DNA from: Marinospirillum insulare DSM 21763
GTDB lineage: Bacteria; Pseudomonadota; Gammaproteobacteria; Pseudomonadales; Halomonadaceae
Assembly: GCF_000686905.1 (NCBI RefSeq)
Contig: NZ_JMLW01000004.1
Location: forward strand, 107,512 to 171,511
Length of the DNA: 64,000 bases
Direction of reading: 5' to 3'
Below, piece after piece: positions 17,219 to 25,979 of the stretch. The first letter of the stretch is position 1, and every line of letters starts with the position of its first letter. Made by a program: the position numbers and the translations under genes. Under the pieces are notes generated by a model, which was not told the origin of the DNA, ran no database searches, and worked only from the letters and a program-made list of their open reading frames with translations.

Positions 17219-18394
17219 TTAACTTTGCTGCTCTTCTTCTAGTTCGTCAAGCAAGCCATCCATTGCATCATCGCCTACCTCTGCTTCGGGTGGCTCTTCT
17301 TCAGTTAGTTCTTCTTCTGAGACCAGCTCTTCTTCTGAGACCAGCTCTTCAGGCGAATCAGCTAATTCTTGCGATTCTGCTTCCTCAAAAGCACCCTCAA
17401 CTTCTTCTAAGCCTTCAGCTTCTGGAGCTAAGCTTTCATCTTCTAGTGGTAAATTTTCATCTAGGAGTGCAGCTTCTTCTAAATGCTCTTCAGGCTCTTC
17501 AGGCTCTTCACTCTCTAGCTGGGTTTTAGCTTTTTTCTTAGCTAGGGCTGCTAACTTCTGTTTCTTTTGCTTTTCTAAATTGAGCTGTCTTTCACGCTGT
17601 TTTTGTATGAGTTCTAGGGTTTCTTTACCTGGTTTAATGTCTCTGCCTTTAATGATTTTTACAGGCAAAGTGCTTTGAGCACGAATAATTCCTGGGCGGC
17701 CAGTAGTTGCAGGTACGCTCACTTGGTTAGATGTTTGCTCATCAGCATCTGGGTAGCTACTTCGATCAATTTCATTACCCATTAAAAAGTTTGCGACAGC
17801 GTACATATCTGACTGAGATATTTTAAAAGTATCTAAACCACCGTACATTTGAAATTCACGCTTTTTATAAGCCACAAAAGTACGGTTAATGCTTTGTGTT
17901 AAGGCTTCTACAAAAATAATGTTTGACTGGTTTATACCTGTGCCAATAATGCTACTTTTTAGTGCCTGAATAAATAGCACATCAATGGGCATATTTTCAA
18001 AGGTACGCTGACTACCCTTGCTACGAGTTAAGAGCACATCTAGGTTTTCGGTTAATCTTTCGCGCAGCTTTTTACTAACGTGCTTGTAAAGGTCAACCGG
18101 GTTTTGCATCGCAATTTCACGACCTTTAACATTACGACTCCAGTCGCCTCGGTAATTAACCTCAATTTTACCGTAAATAGCACGACTACTAACCAAAGTA
18201 ATTCCGTAACTATGTATAACAACCTGATCAACATTAATGGTGCGATCTTCATCGAAGGGCATGCGTATATCATTTAGCAGCAACACATCTTCGTTATTTT
18301 TAAACGCATTACGCAGGCGCGTTGCAGCTTCTGCACAAGTTTCTTCAGAGCGAGAATCAGCATCTGGGCGGTGTACATAGTCTTTTAAAATCAT
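17219..18394 (-). CDS. NERD-domain-like protein with acidic repetitive tail
   Basis: Not a named gene; 391 aa from the ATG at 18394, which has a strong SD (AGGGAGA, six bases away). An earlier frame opening at 18424 lacks this. Residues about 25-90 resemble a NERD (nuclease-related) domain: VLLNDIRMPFDEDRTINVDQ then VVIHSYGITLVSS and a GDW segment. The middle is globular; about 245-300 is Lys/Gln-rich and coiled-coil-like (KQRERQLNLEKQKKQKLAAL). The last 100 residues are almost all Glu/Leu/Pro/Ser (ELVSEEELVSEEE repeats). Sits antisense between parE and parC, whose coding strands surround it. The NERD match lacks obvious full PD-(D/E)XK residues by eye, so nuclease activity is not claimed. 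Confidence 0.7.
   Translation of the reverse strand: MILKDYVHRPDADSRSEETCAEAATRLRNAFKNNEDVLLLNDIRMPFDEDRTINVDQVVIHSYGITLVSSRAIYGKIEVNYRGDWSRNVKGREIAMQNPVDLYKHVSKKLRERLTENLDVLLTRSKGSQRTFENMPIDVLFIQALKSSIIGTGINQSNIIFVEALTQSINRTFVAYKKREFQMYGGLDTFKISQSDMYAVANFLMGNEIDRSSYPDADEQTSNQVSVPATTGRPGIIRAQSTLPVKIIKGRDIKPGKETLELIQKQRERQLNLEKQKKQKLAALAKKKAKTQLESEEPEEPEEHLEEAALLDENLPLEDESLAPEAEGLEEVEGAFEEAESQELADSPEELVSEEELVSEEELTEEEPPEAEVGDDAMDGLLDELEEEQQS
17310..17345. repeat. 18-bp tandem repeat in acidic tail
   Basis: Two perfect copies of TCTTCTTCTGAGACCAGC (17310-17327 and 17328-17345) followed by a partial third. On the minus strand each unit encodes a six-residue acidic unit, giving ELVSEEELVSEE in the tail of the NERD-like protein. 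A multiple of three, so copy changes would keep the frame. Confidence 0.9.
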
Positions 18395-18603
18395 TACAAG
18401 TCTCCCTGACTGCAGGTTTAGCAACCAAAATTAAACTGATTATAACCAGTGACCTAGCTAACCGATAGCCACTGCAACACAAGGAAACAATCTTTACCTA
18501 GGTTAGCGACTTAAATCTGTATATTTAATCAGCTTATTATTTTGCACTCTACCCGCTTCAGGTTACACTAGCGCTCCAATTTGGATAGAAGGACGATTAC
18601 TTA

Positions 18604-20865
18604 ATGACTAGCTATAGCGAGTTTGTCGATGACAAATTTGAGCGACAGAGTCTGAGTCAATACACGGAAAAAGCTTACTTAGACTATTCCATGTATGTCA
18701 TTCTCGACCGCGCTTTACCTCATATTGGCGATGGTTTAAAACCAGTACAAAGACGTATTGTCTACGCCATGAGTGAGCTTGGTTTATCGGCTAGCGCTAA
18801 GTATAAAAAGTCTGCCCGTACTGTAGGTGATGTGTTAGGTAAATTCCATCCACACGGTGACTCGGCTTGCTATGAAGCCATGGTGCTTATGGCACAAGAC
18901 TTTAGCTATCGTTATCCACTGGTCGACGGCCAAGGCAACTGGGGTAGCCCAGATGACCCAAAATCTTTTGCCGCCATGCGCTATACCGAGTCACGTTTAG
19001 CGCGTTTTTCTGAAGTTTTACTTAAAGAACTAGGCCAAGGCACAGTTAATTGGATACCTAACTTTGATGGCACTATGGATGAGCCAGAAGTTTTACCTGC
19101 ACGCCTGCCGCATATTTTATTAAATGGTGGCAGCGGGATTGCTGTCGGTATGGCAACCGATATGCCACCTCATAATGTACAAGAGGTTGTACAAGCCACC
19201 TTACACCTTCTAAAGAAACCAACAGCCAGTATTAGTGAGCTAATGCAGTTTATTCCAGCACCCGATTTTCCTACGGGTGCGGATATTATTACTTCAACTC
19301 AAGACCTACATAAAATTTATTCTACTGGGCGAGGCTCAGTTAAAAGCCGTGCCACTTGGCACTTAGAAGAAGGTGAAATTGTTATTGAAGCTTTGCCTCA
19401 TCAGGTTTCACCTAGCAAAGTATTAGAACAAATTGCCGCACAAATGCAGGCTAAAAAACTACCTTTGGTTGCTGATTTGCGTGATGAGTCCGACCATGAA
19501 AATGCTGTTCGTTTAGTTATAGTGCCACGTTCTAACCGTGTGGATATAGAGCCGCTTATGGCGCACTTATTTGCCACCACAGACCTTGAAAAAAATCATC
19601 GCGTCAATTTTAACATCATAGGTTTAGATGGGCGTCCTCAGGTTAAGCCGTTAAATACCCTATTGAATGAATGGCTACTATTCCGTCGTACAACGGTTAT
19701 CAATCGTCTGCAAAGCCGTCTTAACAAGGTAGAAGATCGCTTACATCTTTTAGCTGGTTTGTTAATTGCTTACCTTAACCTAGATGAAGTTATTCGTATT
19801 ATTCGGGAAGAAGACGAACCTAAAAAAGCACTTATTAAAAGCTTTGGTTTAAGCGATCGTCAGGCAGATGCCATTCTAGACTTAAAGCTTCGCCATTTAG
19901 CACGTTTAGAAGAACAAAAGATTAAAGGCGAAGAAAATGAGCTAGAAGATGAGCGCAAAAAAATCACTGAGCTTTTAGCTAGCGATAAAAAACTCAGCAA
20001 CTTAATTGCCAAAGAATTAAAAGAAGATGCAAAAACTTTTGGTGACGAGCGTCGCTGTCAATTGGTTGAGCGCAAAGAAGCAAAAGCCTTTTCAGAATTA
20101 GATCTAGTCGGTGCTGAACCTATCACCCTGGTACTTTCTTACAGAGGGTGGATACGTTCTGCTAGAGGGCATGAAGTAGACCCAGCAGGTCTAAACTACA
20201 AAAGTGGTGACAAGTTCTATTTAGCAGTGCGCGGTAAGTCTAACCAACAACTGGTAGTTATGGATGATACTGGGCGCAGTTATGGGCTGACAGCACACGA
20301 CCTACCTTCAGCACGCGGCCAAGGTGAACCTTTAAGTAGCCGCATCAACCCACCTGCAGGCTCAGAATTTAGAGGCATGCTGATTGGCGAAGAAAGCCAA
20401 CAGGTCTTAGTTGCTTCCGATGCTGGCTATGGTTTTATAACAACCTTGGGCGATATGGCCAGTAAAAATAAAGCAGGCAAGGGCTTATTAAATGTTCCAA
20501 GTGGAACCGAAGTTTTACAACCTCAACTTCTGCCTGAGCAGCCTTTAGAAGAACTTAAAATTGCAGCTGTATCTAACGAAGGGCGCTTACTAGTATTCCC
20601 GTTAAACGACCTACCCCAACTAAGTAAGGGCAAAGGTAACAAAATTATTGATATACCTGCTCGCCGCTCTGCTGGGCGAGAAGAATACGTTAAAGCTTTA
20701 GTGGTCTTAACCGCTGAAGATCATTTAAAAATCACTTCAGGCAAACGTAACCTTACATTTAAACCAGCGGACTTAGAACATTACCTAGGGGAAAGAGGTC
20801 GCCGCGGTAATAAGCTACCTCGCGGCTTCCAAAAAGTAGATCAAATGGAAAATGATTCGCTTTAA
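18604..20865 (+). CDS. parC: DNA topoisomerase IV subunit A (ParC)
   Basis: Breakage-reunion subunit of topoisomerase IV, 753 aa, normal length. N-terminal winged-helix with the catalytic tyrosine in [14 protein letters not shown], and the quinolone-region [26 protein letters not shown]. In this region Ser and Glu occupy the usual positions (GDSACYE), so no classical quinolone-resistance change is seen. C-terminal beta-pinwheel from about 500 onward. Separated from parE by the antisense NERD-like gene, whereas many relatives have parE and parC adjacent or far apart. SD AAGGA. The end overlaps the converging YjfB-like gene by four bases. Confidence 0.97.
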   Translation: MTSYSEFVDDKFERQSLSQYTEKAYLDYSMYVILDRALPHIGDGLKPVQRRIVYAMSELGLSASAKYKKSARTVGDVLGKFHPHGDSACYEAMVLMAQDFSYRYPLVDGQGNWGSPDDPKSFAAMRYTESRLARFSEVLLKELGQGTVNWIPNFDGTMDEPEVLPARLPHILLNGGSGIAVGMATDMPPHNVQEVVQATLHLLKKPTASISELMQFIPAPDFPTGADIITSTQDLHKIYSTGRGSVKSRATWHLEEGEIVIEALPHQVSPSKVLEQIAAQMQAKKLPLVADLRDESDHENAVRLVIVPRSNRVDIEPLMAHLFATTDLEKNHRVNFNIIGLDGRPQVKPLNTLLNEWLLFRRTTVINRLQSRLNKVEDRLHLLAGLLIAYLNLDEVIRIIREEDEPKKALIKSFGLSDRQADAILDLKLRHLARLEEQKIKGEENELEDERKKITELLASDKKLSNLIAKELKEDAKTFGDERRCQLVERKEAKAFSELDLVGAEPITLVLSYRGWIRSARGHEVDPAGLNYKSGDKFYLAVRGKSNQQLVVMDDTGRSYGLTAHDLPSARGQGEPLSSRINPPAGSEFRGMLIGEESQQVLVASDAGYGFITTLGDMASKNKAGKGLLNVPSGTEVLQPQLLPEQPLEELKIAAVSNEGRLLVFPLNDLPQLSKGKGNKIIDIPARRSAGREEYVKALVVLTAEDHLKITSGKRNLTFKPADLEHYLGERGRRGNKLPRGFQKVDQMENDSL

Positions 20866-21065
20866 ACCCTTAAATCAACATTGTTCCCCAAACTGCCATC
20901 GGGTTGCGGGGCGGGGACAGCAGCAATTAGAGACATAATGGCATCACCCTGCGCTTCTTGAGTATCTTTAAGCAGGCCAACTTGAGCTTCAAGCTGGGTC
21001 TGCGTTTCACGCTGCTGCAAGGTAGCACTAACTAAACGTTCTGGGCTTACACCTGAAATATCCAT
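20862..21065 (-). CDS. YjfB-type putative motility protein
   Basis: 67-aa protein. [18 protein letters not shown], a Gln/Leu-rich helical middle and the end [11 protein letters not shown] match the small YjfB_motility family (N-terminal MDI, C-terminal G-x-N-V/I-D). Family members are often linked to flagellar/motility regulons, but their function is unknown. Strong SD (AAGGAGTT). It converges on parC with a 4-base overlap of the stop codons, and there is no terminator hairpin between them. Confidence 0.75.
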   Translation of the reverse strand: MDISGVSPERLVSATLQQRETQTQLEAQVGLLKDTQEAQGDAIMSLIAAVPAPQPDGSLGNNVDLRV

Positions 21066-21154
21066 ACTAACTCCTTAATACCTAGTCATTTAAACCAGCT
21101 TAGCAAGCTTAAAGCAGTTTTTATAGCGTTTTTAGATAAGAAGTCTTTTTTTGT

Positions 21155-21160
21155 TATAAT
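21155..21160 (+). promoter_or_regulatory. Candidate -10 element of the ABC exporter gene
   Basis: A perfect TATAAT lies 22 bases upstream of the GTG start. The matching -35 (TTAGAT at 21132-21137, 17-base spacer) is poor. The region is T-rich on both sides. Confidence 0.4.
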
Positions 21161-21182
21161 TTTATTTTTTTGAGGTTCGCGA

Positions 21183-23009
21183 GTGACTGCTACTACCAAC
21201 AATGAAGCCCAACAATTTTTAGGTGTATTCCGTTACACCCGCCGTGCAATTGAACTGGTTTGGCAAACTTCACGCCGCTTAACTTTGGGATTAGTGCTAC
21301 TCACCCTAGTAGTAGGGAGTCTACCCGCAGTGGCCGCTTACTTAGGTAAGCTTATTGTTGATGCGGTACTTATGGCCATGCAGGTTTATCAAACCACTGG
21401 CCTAGTAGAATACCAGCCCCTGCTTAACTACGTGCTTTTAGAAGCTTTAATTTTAACCTGCCTGAGTGCTGCACAAAGAGCCACTACAGCTCATCAAGCC
21501 TTATTAAGAGGTTTGTTAGGGCAAAAAGTGAATGTCATGATTTTAGAAAAAGCCCAAACCTTGGCTTTAGCTCAATTTGAAGACTCAGAGTTTTATGACA
21601 AGCTCACCCGTGCCAGACGCGAAGCTTCCACCCGCCCCCTAGCTTTAGTAAATAAAACCTTTAGCCTGCTACAAAATGGCATTGCCTTAGCCAGTTTTTC
21701 TTTCTTACTAATTCAATTTTCACCCTGGGTTATGCTGCTACTATTTGTGGGCGCTCTACCCGTTTTTATTGCTGAAACTAAATTTTCTGGCGATGCGTTT
21801 CAAATCTTTCGTTTTCGCTCCCAAGAAACCCGCACCCAAATTTATTTAGAAACCCTTCTCGCGCGAGAAGACACCATAAAAGAAGTCAAGCTTTTCCAAT
21901 TAGGTGACCTGCTGTTAGGGCGTTATAAAAGCATTTTTGACAAGCTTTTTGTAGAAAACCGCCACCTAATACTTAGGCGTGAAACTTGGGGCTTTATTTT
22001 AGGGTTACTGGGCACCCTCACCTTTTATGCTGCCTATGCTTGGGTTATTTTTGAAACAGTCATCGGCAAAATAACCCTAGGTGATATGACCATGTACCTG
22101 CTGGTGTTCAAACAAGGGCAAACCGCTGTTAGCGCCAGTTTAACGTCTGTAAGCGGCATGTATGAAGACAACCTTTATTTGTCTAATTTATATGAATACC
22201 TAGAACAACCCACCCCCACAGAATCTGGGCAAGGCAATACAGGAAGCCAGCCAGGCGATGGCTTACGCTTTGAGCAGGTTAGTTTCACCTACCCAGGTGC
22301 CAACAAACCCGCCTTAGAAAACATTAATTTGCATATAAAACCTGGCCAAAGCCTTGCGCTAGTGGGTGAAAATGGTTCAGGTAAAACTACACTCATTAAA
22401 TTATTAACCCGCTTATATGACCCAAGCACAGGTCGAATTTTATTAGATGGCAGTAATTTAAAAGATTGGAATCCGCAAGCTTTACGCCAAAGGGTTGGGG
22501 TTATTTTTCAAGACTTTGTGCGCTACCAATTTTTAGTGGGTGAAAATATTGGCATAGGCGATATCAGTGCTTTTGAAGATGAAGAACGCTGGCATAAAGC
22601 CGCCAAAGCAGGCATGGCAGATGATTTTATTCAGCGTATGCCAGAAAAGTACCACACCCAGCTAGGGCGCTGGTTTAAAGGTGGGCAAGAACTCTCAGGT
22701 GGGCAGTGGCAAAAAATAGCTTTGTCGCGTGCTTTTATGCGTGAAAAAGCCGATATTCTAGTTTTAGATGAACCCACCTCAGCGATGGATGCCGAAGCCG
22801 AAGCCCAAATGTTTGATTACTTTAGAAGCCACACACTGAACAAAATGGCTATTTTAATCTCTCACCGCTTTTCAACCGTACGTATGGCAGACCAAATTGT
22901 GCTAATTAACCAAGGGCAAATTTTAGAAGAAGGTAACCACCAAGAGCTAATGCAATTAAACCAACGCTACGCCCAGCTATTTAACTTACAAGCCAGTGGT
23001 TACCGTTAG
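21183..23009 (+). CDS. ABC exporter, fused permease-ATPase
   Basis: Type IV ABC half-transporter, 608 aa. Transmembrane domain about 20-335 with six helices, ATPase domain about 360-605. Walker A GENGSGKTT, Q-loop IFQDFVRYQF, signature LSGGQWQKIALSRAF, Walker B ILVLDEPTSAMD and H-loop LISHRFSTV are intact. It must dimerise. Starts with GTG after TGAGG. No substrate is evident: it lacks a peptidase domain, and there are no lantibiotic or lipid-A genes adjacent. The AT-rich upstream region and the accessory island directly downstream suggest the gene sits at the edge of variable DNA. Confidence 0.88.
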   Translation: MTATTNNEAQQFLGVFRYTRRAIELVWQTSRRLTLGLVLLTLVVGSLPAVAAYLGKLIVDAVLMAMQVYQTTGLVEYQPLLNYVLLEALILTCLSAAQRATTAHQALLRGLLGQKVNVMILEKAQTLALAQFEDSEFYDKLTRARREASTRPLALVNKTFSLLQNGIALASFSFLLIQFSPWVMLLLFVGALPVFIAETKFSGDAFQIFRFRSQETRTQIYLETLLAREDTIKEVKLFQLGDLLLGRYKSIFDKLFVENRHLILRRETWGFILGLLGTLTFYAAYAWVIFETVIGKITLGDMTMYLLVFKQGQTAVSASLTSVSGMYEDNLYLSNLYEYLEQPTPTESGQGNTGSQPGDGLRFEQVSFTYPGANKPALENINLHIKPGQSLALVGENGSGKTTLIKLLTRLYDPSTGRILLDGSNLKDWNPQALRQRVGVIFQDFVRYQFLVGENIGIGDISAFEDEERWHKAAKAGMADDFIQRMPEKYHTQLGRWFKGGQELSGGQWQKIALSRAFMREKADILVLDEPTSAMDAEAEAQMFDYFRSHTLNKMAILISHRFSTVRMADQIVLINQGQILEEGNHQELMQLNQRYAQLFNLQASGYR

Positions 23010-23137
23010 GGGTTGATTATGTATAACTGAATTGGCGATACTCATCCACCCCTACCCAATATTGTGCCCTAGTTTCTAACCCCAACTTTAAAAGCTTCAT
23101 TTGGGAGTCGGCTGTGGTGTACTCAATCAACTGGCCG

Positions 23138-24142
23138 TCAAATTGTTGTACTCCAAAAAGGGTCATACTGCCAGTCTTCTGGAAATCCCATCCTAGCCTG
23201 ATCAATTTCAGCGTAGGTGTTTAGCAGCGCTATTAAATCGTTTTTCCAATCATCATGTGGGCTAATCTGCAGCATAAAGTACTGTAATAGGCTTACTATA
23301 ACTGCTACACGCGTATTATCACGCGTGCTCTGCTGATAATCAGGCCAAGCGATTGAGCTGTGTTTAGGTAGCTCAGGCTTGATACCCAACTCTCTATTCC
23401 ATAAACGGCTGTGATGCGCACAAATATTACGAATTGTGGTTAATGTTTTGAGCCAAGATTCTAGTAACGGCATCGACAAACCAAACGCACGTGCAATCGC
23501 TTTTTTATCAGCATCTTTAGCCAGCCCCGCATACAGGTGTGATAGGTCACCGAGGGTTAACTCTTCCAGCATCGCCCAGCCAGGCATTAAATCAGGCTCT
23601 GAGTAAGTCAATGGGTAATGACGAGCGTAACTCTCTTTGGCACGTCGCACCTTTAAAGCTTTTTTATCCTGCGCTGATTTATCACGGGCTTTATCTATGC
23701 GTTGTGATTCTCTTTGGTAGCTTTTTAATGAGTCAGACTGTTTGCGATCAATGGTCTGTAAAAGACGGTAATACGCATAGTGTTGCTTGAACAGCTTGCG
23801 GTCTAAATACCAGTGTGGATTGTTATATTTAGGCCCTAAATAATTACTCACTACCGCACGTACCGAAACTTCAACGCGCTCAATAGCTGCCATAACTAGC
23901 AGCCTGAGCTTGCGATCAAATTCGTAGGTCTGTGTGATCTGCTTAAAGGTTGCTCCAGACCTAAAACGATGTGTTGGGTCATGATTGATTTGATAAGGGC
24001 GCATATAAGCGCTTAAACGAAAAAAACTGACCGATTGTAAAAACAGCTTAGCTTTGGCTTCGTTTTGAATACTCAAACCGCGCTGCTTAAGTACGGCGAT
24101 TTGCTGCTCAACATCAATCACCGGCTTGGTGAAGTTACGCAT
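23138..24142 (-). CDS. abiF: AbiF/AbiD-type abortive infection protein (HEPN RNase)
   Basis: Abi_2 family protein of 334 aa. The N-terminus has FTKPVIDVEQQIAVLKQRGL and the FFRLSAYMRPY motif; the C-terminal domain holds the HEPN catalytic motif RNICAHHSRLWNREL (R-x4-H), intact. HEPN proteins of this type are RNA-cleaving toxins acting in phage defence. The ATG at 24142 has a GGAGG SD eight bases upstream, so I prefer it over a longer frame starting at 24172. A compact structured RNA candidate lies about 70 bases upstream on the same strand; AbiF proteins are known to be encoded with such a small RNA, reported as the antitoxin. Downstream of a DUF4268-type gene in a decayed restriction locus. 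Confidence 0.88.
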   Translation of the reverse strand: MRNFTKPVIDVEQQIAVLKQRGLSIQNEAKAKLFLQSVSFFRLSAYMRPYQINHDPTHRFRSGATFKQITQTYEFDRKLRLLVMAAIERVEVSVRAVVSNYLGPKYNNPHWYLDRKLFKQHYAYYRLLQTIDRKQSDSLKSYQRESQRIDKARDKSAQDKKALKVRRAKESYARHYPLTYSEPDLMPGWAMLEELTLGDLSHLYAGLAKDADKKAIARAFGLSMPLLESWLKTLTTIRNICAHHSRLWNRELGIKPELPKHSSIAWPDYQQSTRDNTRVAVIVSLLQYFMLQISPHDDWKNDLIALLNTYAEIDQARMGFPEDWQYDPFWSTTI

Positions 24143-24207
24143 AGTCACAGCCTCCAATGTTAAGAGGCACACAGCACTGGCGCGCAGTTTTTTTAGGGAG
24201 GCTAGAA

Positions 24208-24270
24208 ATGAAAAACCCGCTCGATTTGTGCGTAACTTGCGAACAAGTCATAGGCATGGCGGGTATATTG
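24208..24270 (-). ncRNA. abiF-type small structured RNA (putative RNA antitoxin)
   Basis: About 60-nt RNA on the minus strand. Outer stem ACCCGC (24264-24259) pairs with GCGGGT (24220-24215), and the last is followed by a U-tract, as in an intrinsic terminator. Inside is a perfect hairpin ACTTG-TTCG-CAAGT (24248-24235) with a UUCG tetraloop. A sigma70-like promoter lies just upstream. No gene encodes a protein here that I find credible. The position, 66-72 bases before an AbiF-type HEPN gene, and the layout match the abiF RNA motif known from comparative genomics. The role as antitoxin is inferred from the family; secondary structure and context are seen directly. Confidence 0.8.
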
Positions 24271-24276
24271 CTGATA

Positions 24277-24306
24277 ACTATAAAGCTAGACAGCACGGCT
24301 TGTAAA
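24277..24306 (-). promoter_or_regulatory. Promoter of the abiF-type small RNA
   Basis: On the minus strand TTTACA (24306-24301) and TATAGT (24282-24277) are separated by 18 bases, and transcription should begin near 24270, just before the outer stem of the RNA. It lies in the gap after the DUF4268-type gene, so the RNA can be made independently of that gene. Confidence 0.6.
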
Positions 24307-24412
24307 GCATTACTTATACATACCTGTAAAGCCAACACAGTATTTTGTAACTGCTGCTGTTGCCTAGTCTGGCATTTAAGCTTAGCTTGTCTGCTCATGA
24401 ATCAAGCGCTCC

Positions 24413-25579
24413 TTACTCAAATTTCGTTTGCTTCAACGCCTCTGATGCTTTTTGTAGCGGGCTTTTTAGGGCTTGCTCTAGCTTACTCATGTATTGCAGA
24501 TGCCAGGCGATGGACTGCGTCCATGTGTCTTGATTGAAGCCATCGACGGCCTTGGTAAACTGAATTCGGGATGATTTTCTGTCATCCATGCGTAACCACT
24601 CTAGCTTCTCACCGAATGTTTGCTCAATTTGTTCTTTATGCTGGACTAGATAATCAAACAAAAATTTATTTTCCTCTGTCACGCTGCGAGCAAGGTTAAG
24701 CGCGACCCATAACTCTTTTTGTAAAAAAAGCAATTGATACGGACAGCCACTTAAACCTGACCCTGCAGATAACCAGTGATCTTTACTTGGGCTAATATTG
24801 TTATACAGGGTGCAGTCACTTTTCTGGAAGGTCTCCAATAACTGCCCCCAGTATTCAAGTCGTACGTTGTGGCGATTTTTCAGCACTACTTCGGTGCTTT
24901 TCTCTTCAGCTTCCTTGACGCTGATTCCGATCATCAGCTCTTTCACTTCTGGCGTGGGAATAATCTGATCGATGTTAATCAGTAGCTGCTCACCTAGTGC
25001 ATAAGGTGTGACTTTAAAACACTGAATATTAATACCCTGAGCAAGCAGCCAAAGTGCCGTGCTGGTGACTTCTTTACGGAAGTTAGCCGCAACAAGAATT
25101 AAACGTTGGCTGTTACCCAAGTTGAGCTTGACCTCATCAAGGTCAGGCGCATTTAAAAATTCACAGATACGATGACTGGCATTGACTGGTGCGGCGGGTG
25201 AGTCGGTATCGGTACAGGATGGCTCATACATATCAAGGTATTGCTGATAAATTTCGACAATTTGTGCCTTGCTGAGACTGGCGCAATAAGAGGCGTATTT
25301 AACCGCTTGCCACACCACATCGCGGCCACTGTCATCGAGTTTGTTTTCGATAATCACCAGATTACCGTCTTTATCCAGCGCCAGTAGGTCAAGGCGTTCA
25401 CGGGTTTCGTCAAAGCCAGCAAACTCTTTCTGAATAATCAGCAGCTCTTCGCTCCCTAGCGCATTAGGTTTATGTGCCAGCCACTCTTGCAGGTGCTTGC
25501 GCTCAGAAAAGCCCAGCTCGTTAAAGCTTTTTGCCTTCACGGGTTTGATACGATTGTCTTGGCGACTAATGGTGAACAC
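24413..25579 (-). CDS. DUF4268-type protein with PD-(D/E)XK-like N-terminus
   Basis: 388 aa. The N-terminal half has the arrangement of a PD-(D/E)XK nuclease-like fold: RLDLLALDKDG (Asp), NLVIIENKLDDSGRDVVWQA with the E-N-K variant of E-x-K, and the following Gln helix. The C-terminal part is a DUF4268-like domain (RHNVRLEYWGQLLETFQKSD). Such proteins are frequent in defence islands and next to restriction genes; biochemical activity is not established to my knowledge. Start GTG with SD AGGGAG nine bases away. It follows immediately on a broken hsdM fragment, so it is probably a leftover or insertion of the former restriction locus, and precedes the abiF RNA. Confidence 0.72.
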   Translation of the reverse strand: MFTISRQDNRIKPVKAKSFNELGFSERKHLQEWLAHKPNALGSEELLIIQKEFAGFDETRERLDLLALDKDGNLVIIENKLDDSGRDVVWQAVKYASYCASLSKAQIVEIYQQYLDMYEPSCTDTDSPAAPVNASHRICEFLNAPDLDEVKLNLGNSQRLILVAANFRKEVTSTALWLLAQGINIQCFKVTPYALGEQLLINIDQIIPTPEVKELMIGISVKEAEEKSTEVVLKNRHNVRLEYWGQLLETFQKSDCTLYNNISPSKDHWLSAGSGLSGCPYQLLFLQKELWVALNLARSVTEENKFLFDYLVQHKEQIEQTFGEKLEWLRMDDRKSSRIQFTKAVDGFNQDTWTQSIAWHLQYMSKLEQALKSPLQKASEALKQTKFE

Positions 25580-25599
25580 CTTATTTTGCTCCCTACTGC

Positions 25600-25851
25600 T
25601 TAAGAATAACCAGATGCTTCTTTTAGCGGCGCATCATTTAACTCAATGGCATTCATCTCTTCTTTTTGGAATTTTATTTCATCTATAGTACGGCTTGTTT
25701 GCTGGGCTCTAGCAAGGTATCTAAAACGGCGCAGCACCACCATAGGTAAAATTACATCACAGTATTTACCACGCACCTAAACATCACGCAAGCAATCGTC
25801 GGCAATGCTCCATATAAATGAAACGAGTTTGTTGTGTACGCCGTGATTCAT
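25600..25851 (-). pseudogene. hsdM: hsdM remnant (type I restriction methyltransferase)
   Basis: The minus strand from the ATG at 25851 reads a clear HsdM N-terminus: NKLVSFIWSIADDCLRDV, then a stop (TAG, 25777-25779) where family members have Tyr, then RGKYCDVILPMVVLRR. A single-base slip follows (other frame: RRLDTLLEPSKQAVL), and a second slip returns to DEIKFQKEEMNAIELNDAP and KEASGY before a stop. Full HsdM is about 500 aa, so most of the gene, including the methylase domain, is gone. It lies directly before the DUF4268-type gene. Decay is certain from the sequence; its order relative to the neighbours is not. Confidence 0.9.
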
Positions 25852-25915
25852 GTTGATGCCTTAAGATATAGAGGGTCAGCTTATAATAGTGCTGCTTGGG
25901 CATTAGGTTTGGGGC

Positions 25916-25943
25916 GGGAACATGTCCCAGAGGTATTTACCTC
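25916..25943. repeat. Two adjacent inverted repeats in a boundary region
   Basis: GGGAACATGTCCC (near-perfect palindrome, 25916-25928) and GAGGTATTTACCTC (perfect 6-bp arms, 25930-25943) lie back to back in the 128 bases between the hsdM remnant and the CBS pseudogene. No T-tract follows either. They may be operator sites or recombination scars; I cannot assign a role. Confidence 0.4.
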
Positions 25944-25979
25944 GAAACCGCTTTTAAGCACAGCTTAGTGGCGGTAATT

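Noticed and set aside
17263..17529. Leu-rich 88-aa plus-strand frame
   Set aside because: Mirror of the acidic repeat tail of the NERD-like gene; low-complexity artefact.
23017..23205. 62-aa minus-strand frame after abiF
   Set aside because: Its composition looks protein-like, but it overlaps the 3' end of abiF by 68 bases, has no SD, and I recognise no family. It may be a fragment; not supported enough to list.
24135..24398. 87-aa minus-strand frame over the abiF RNA
   Set aside because: It spans the RNA promoter and hairpins, has no family-like motifs and is Gln/Ser/Cys-rich by chance; the RNA structure explains the region better.
24157..24537. 126-aa plus-strand frame antisense to the RNA and to the end of the DUF4268-type gene
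   Set aside because: No SD, Cys-rich random composition, overlaps a better gene on the other strand.
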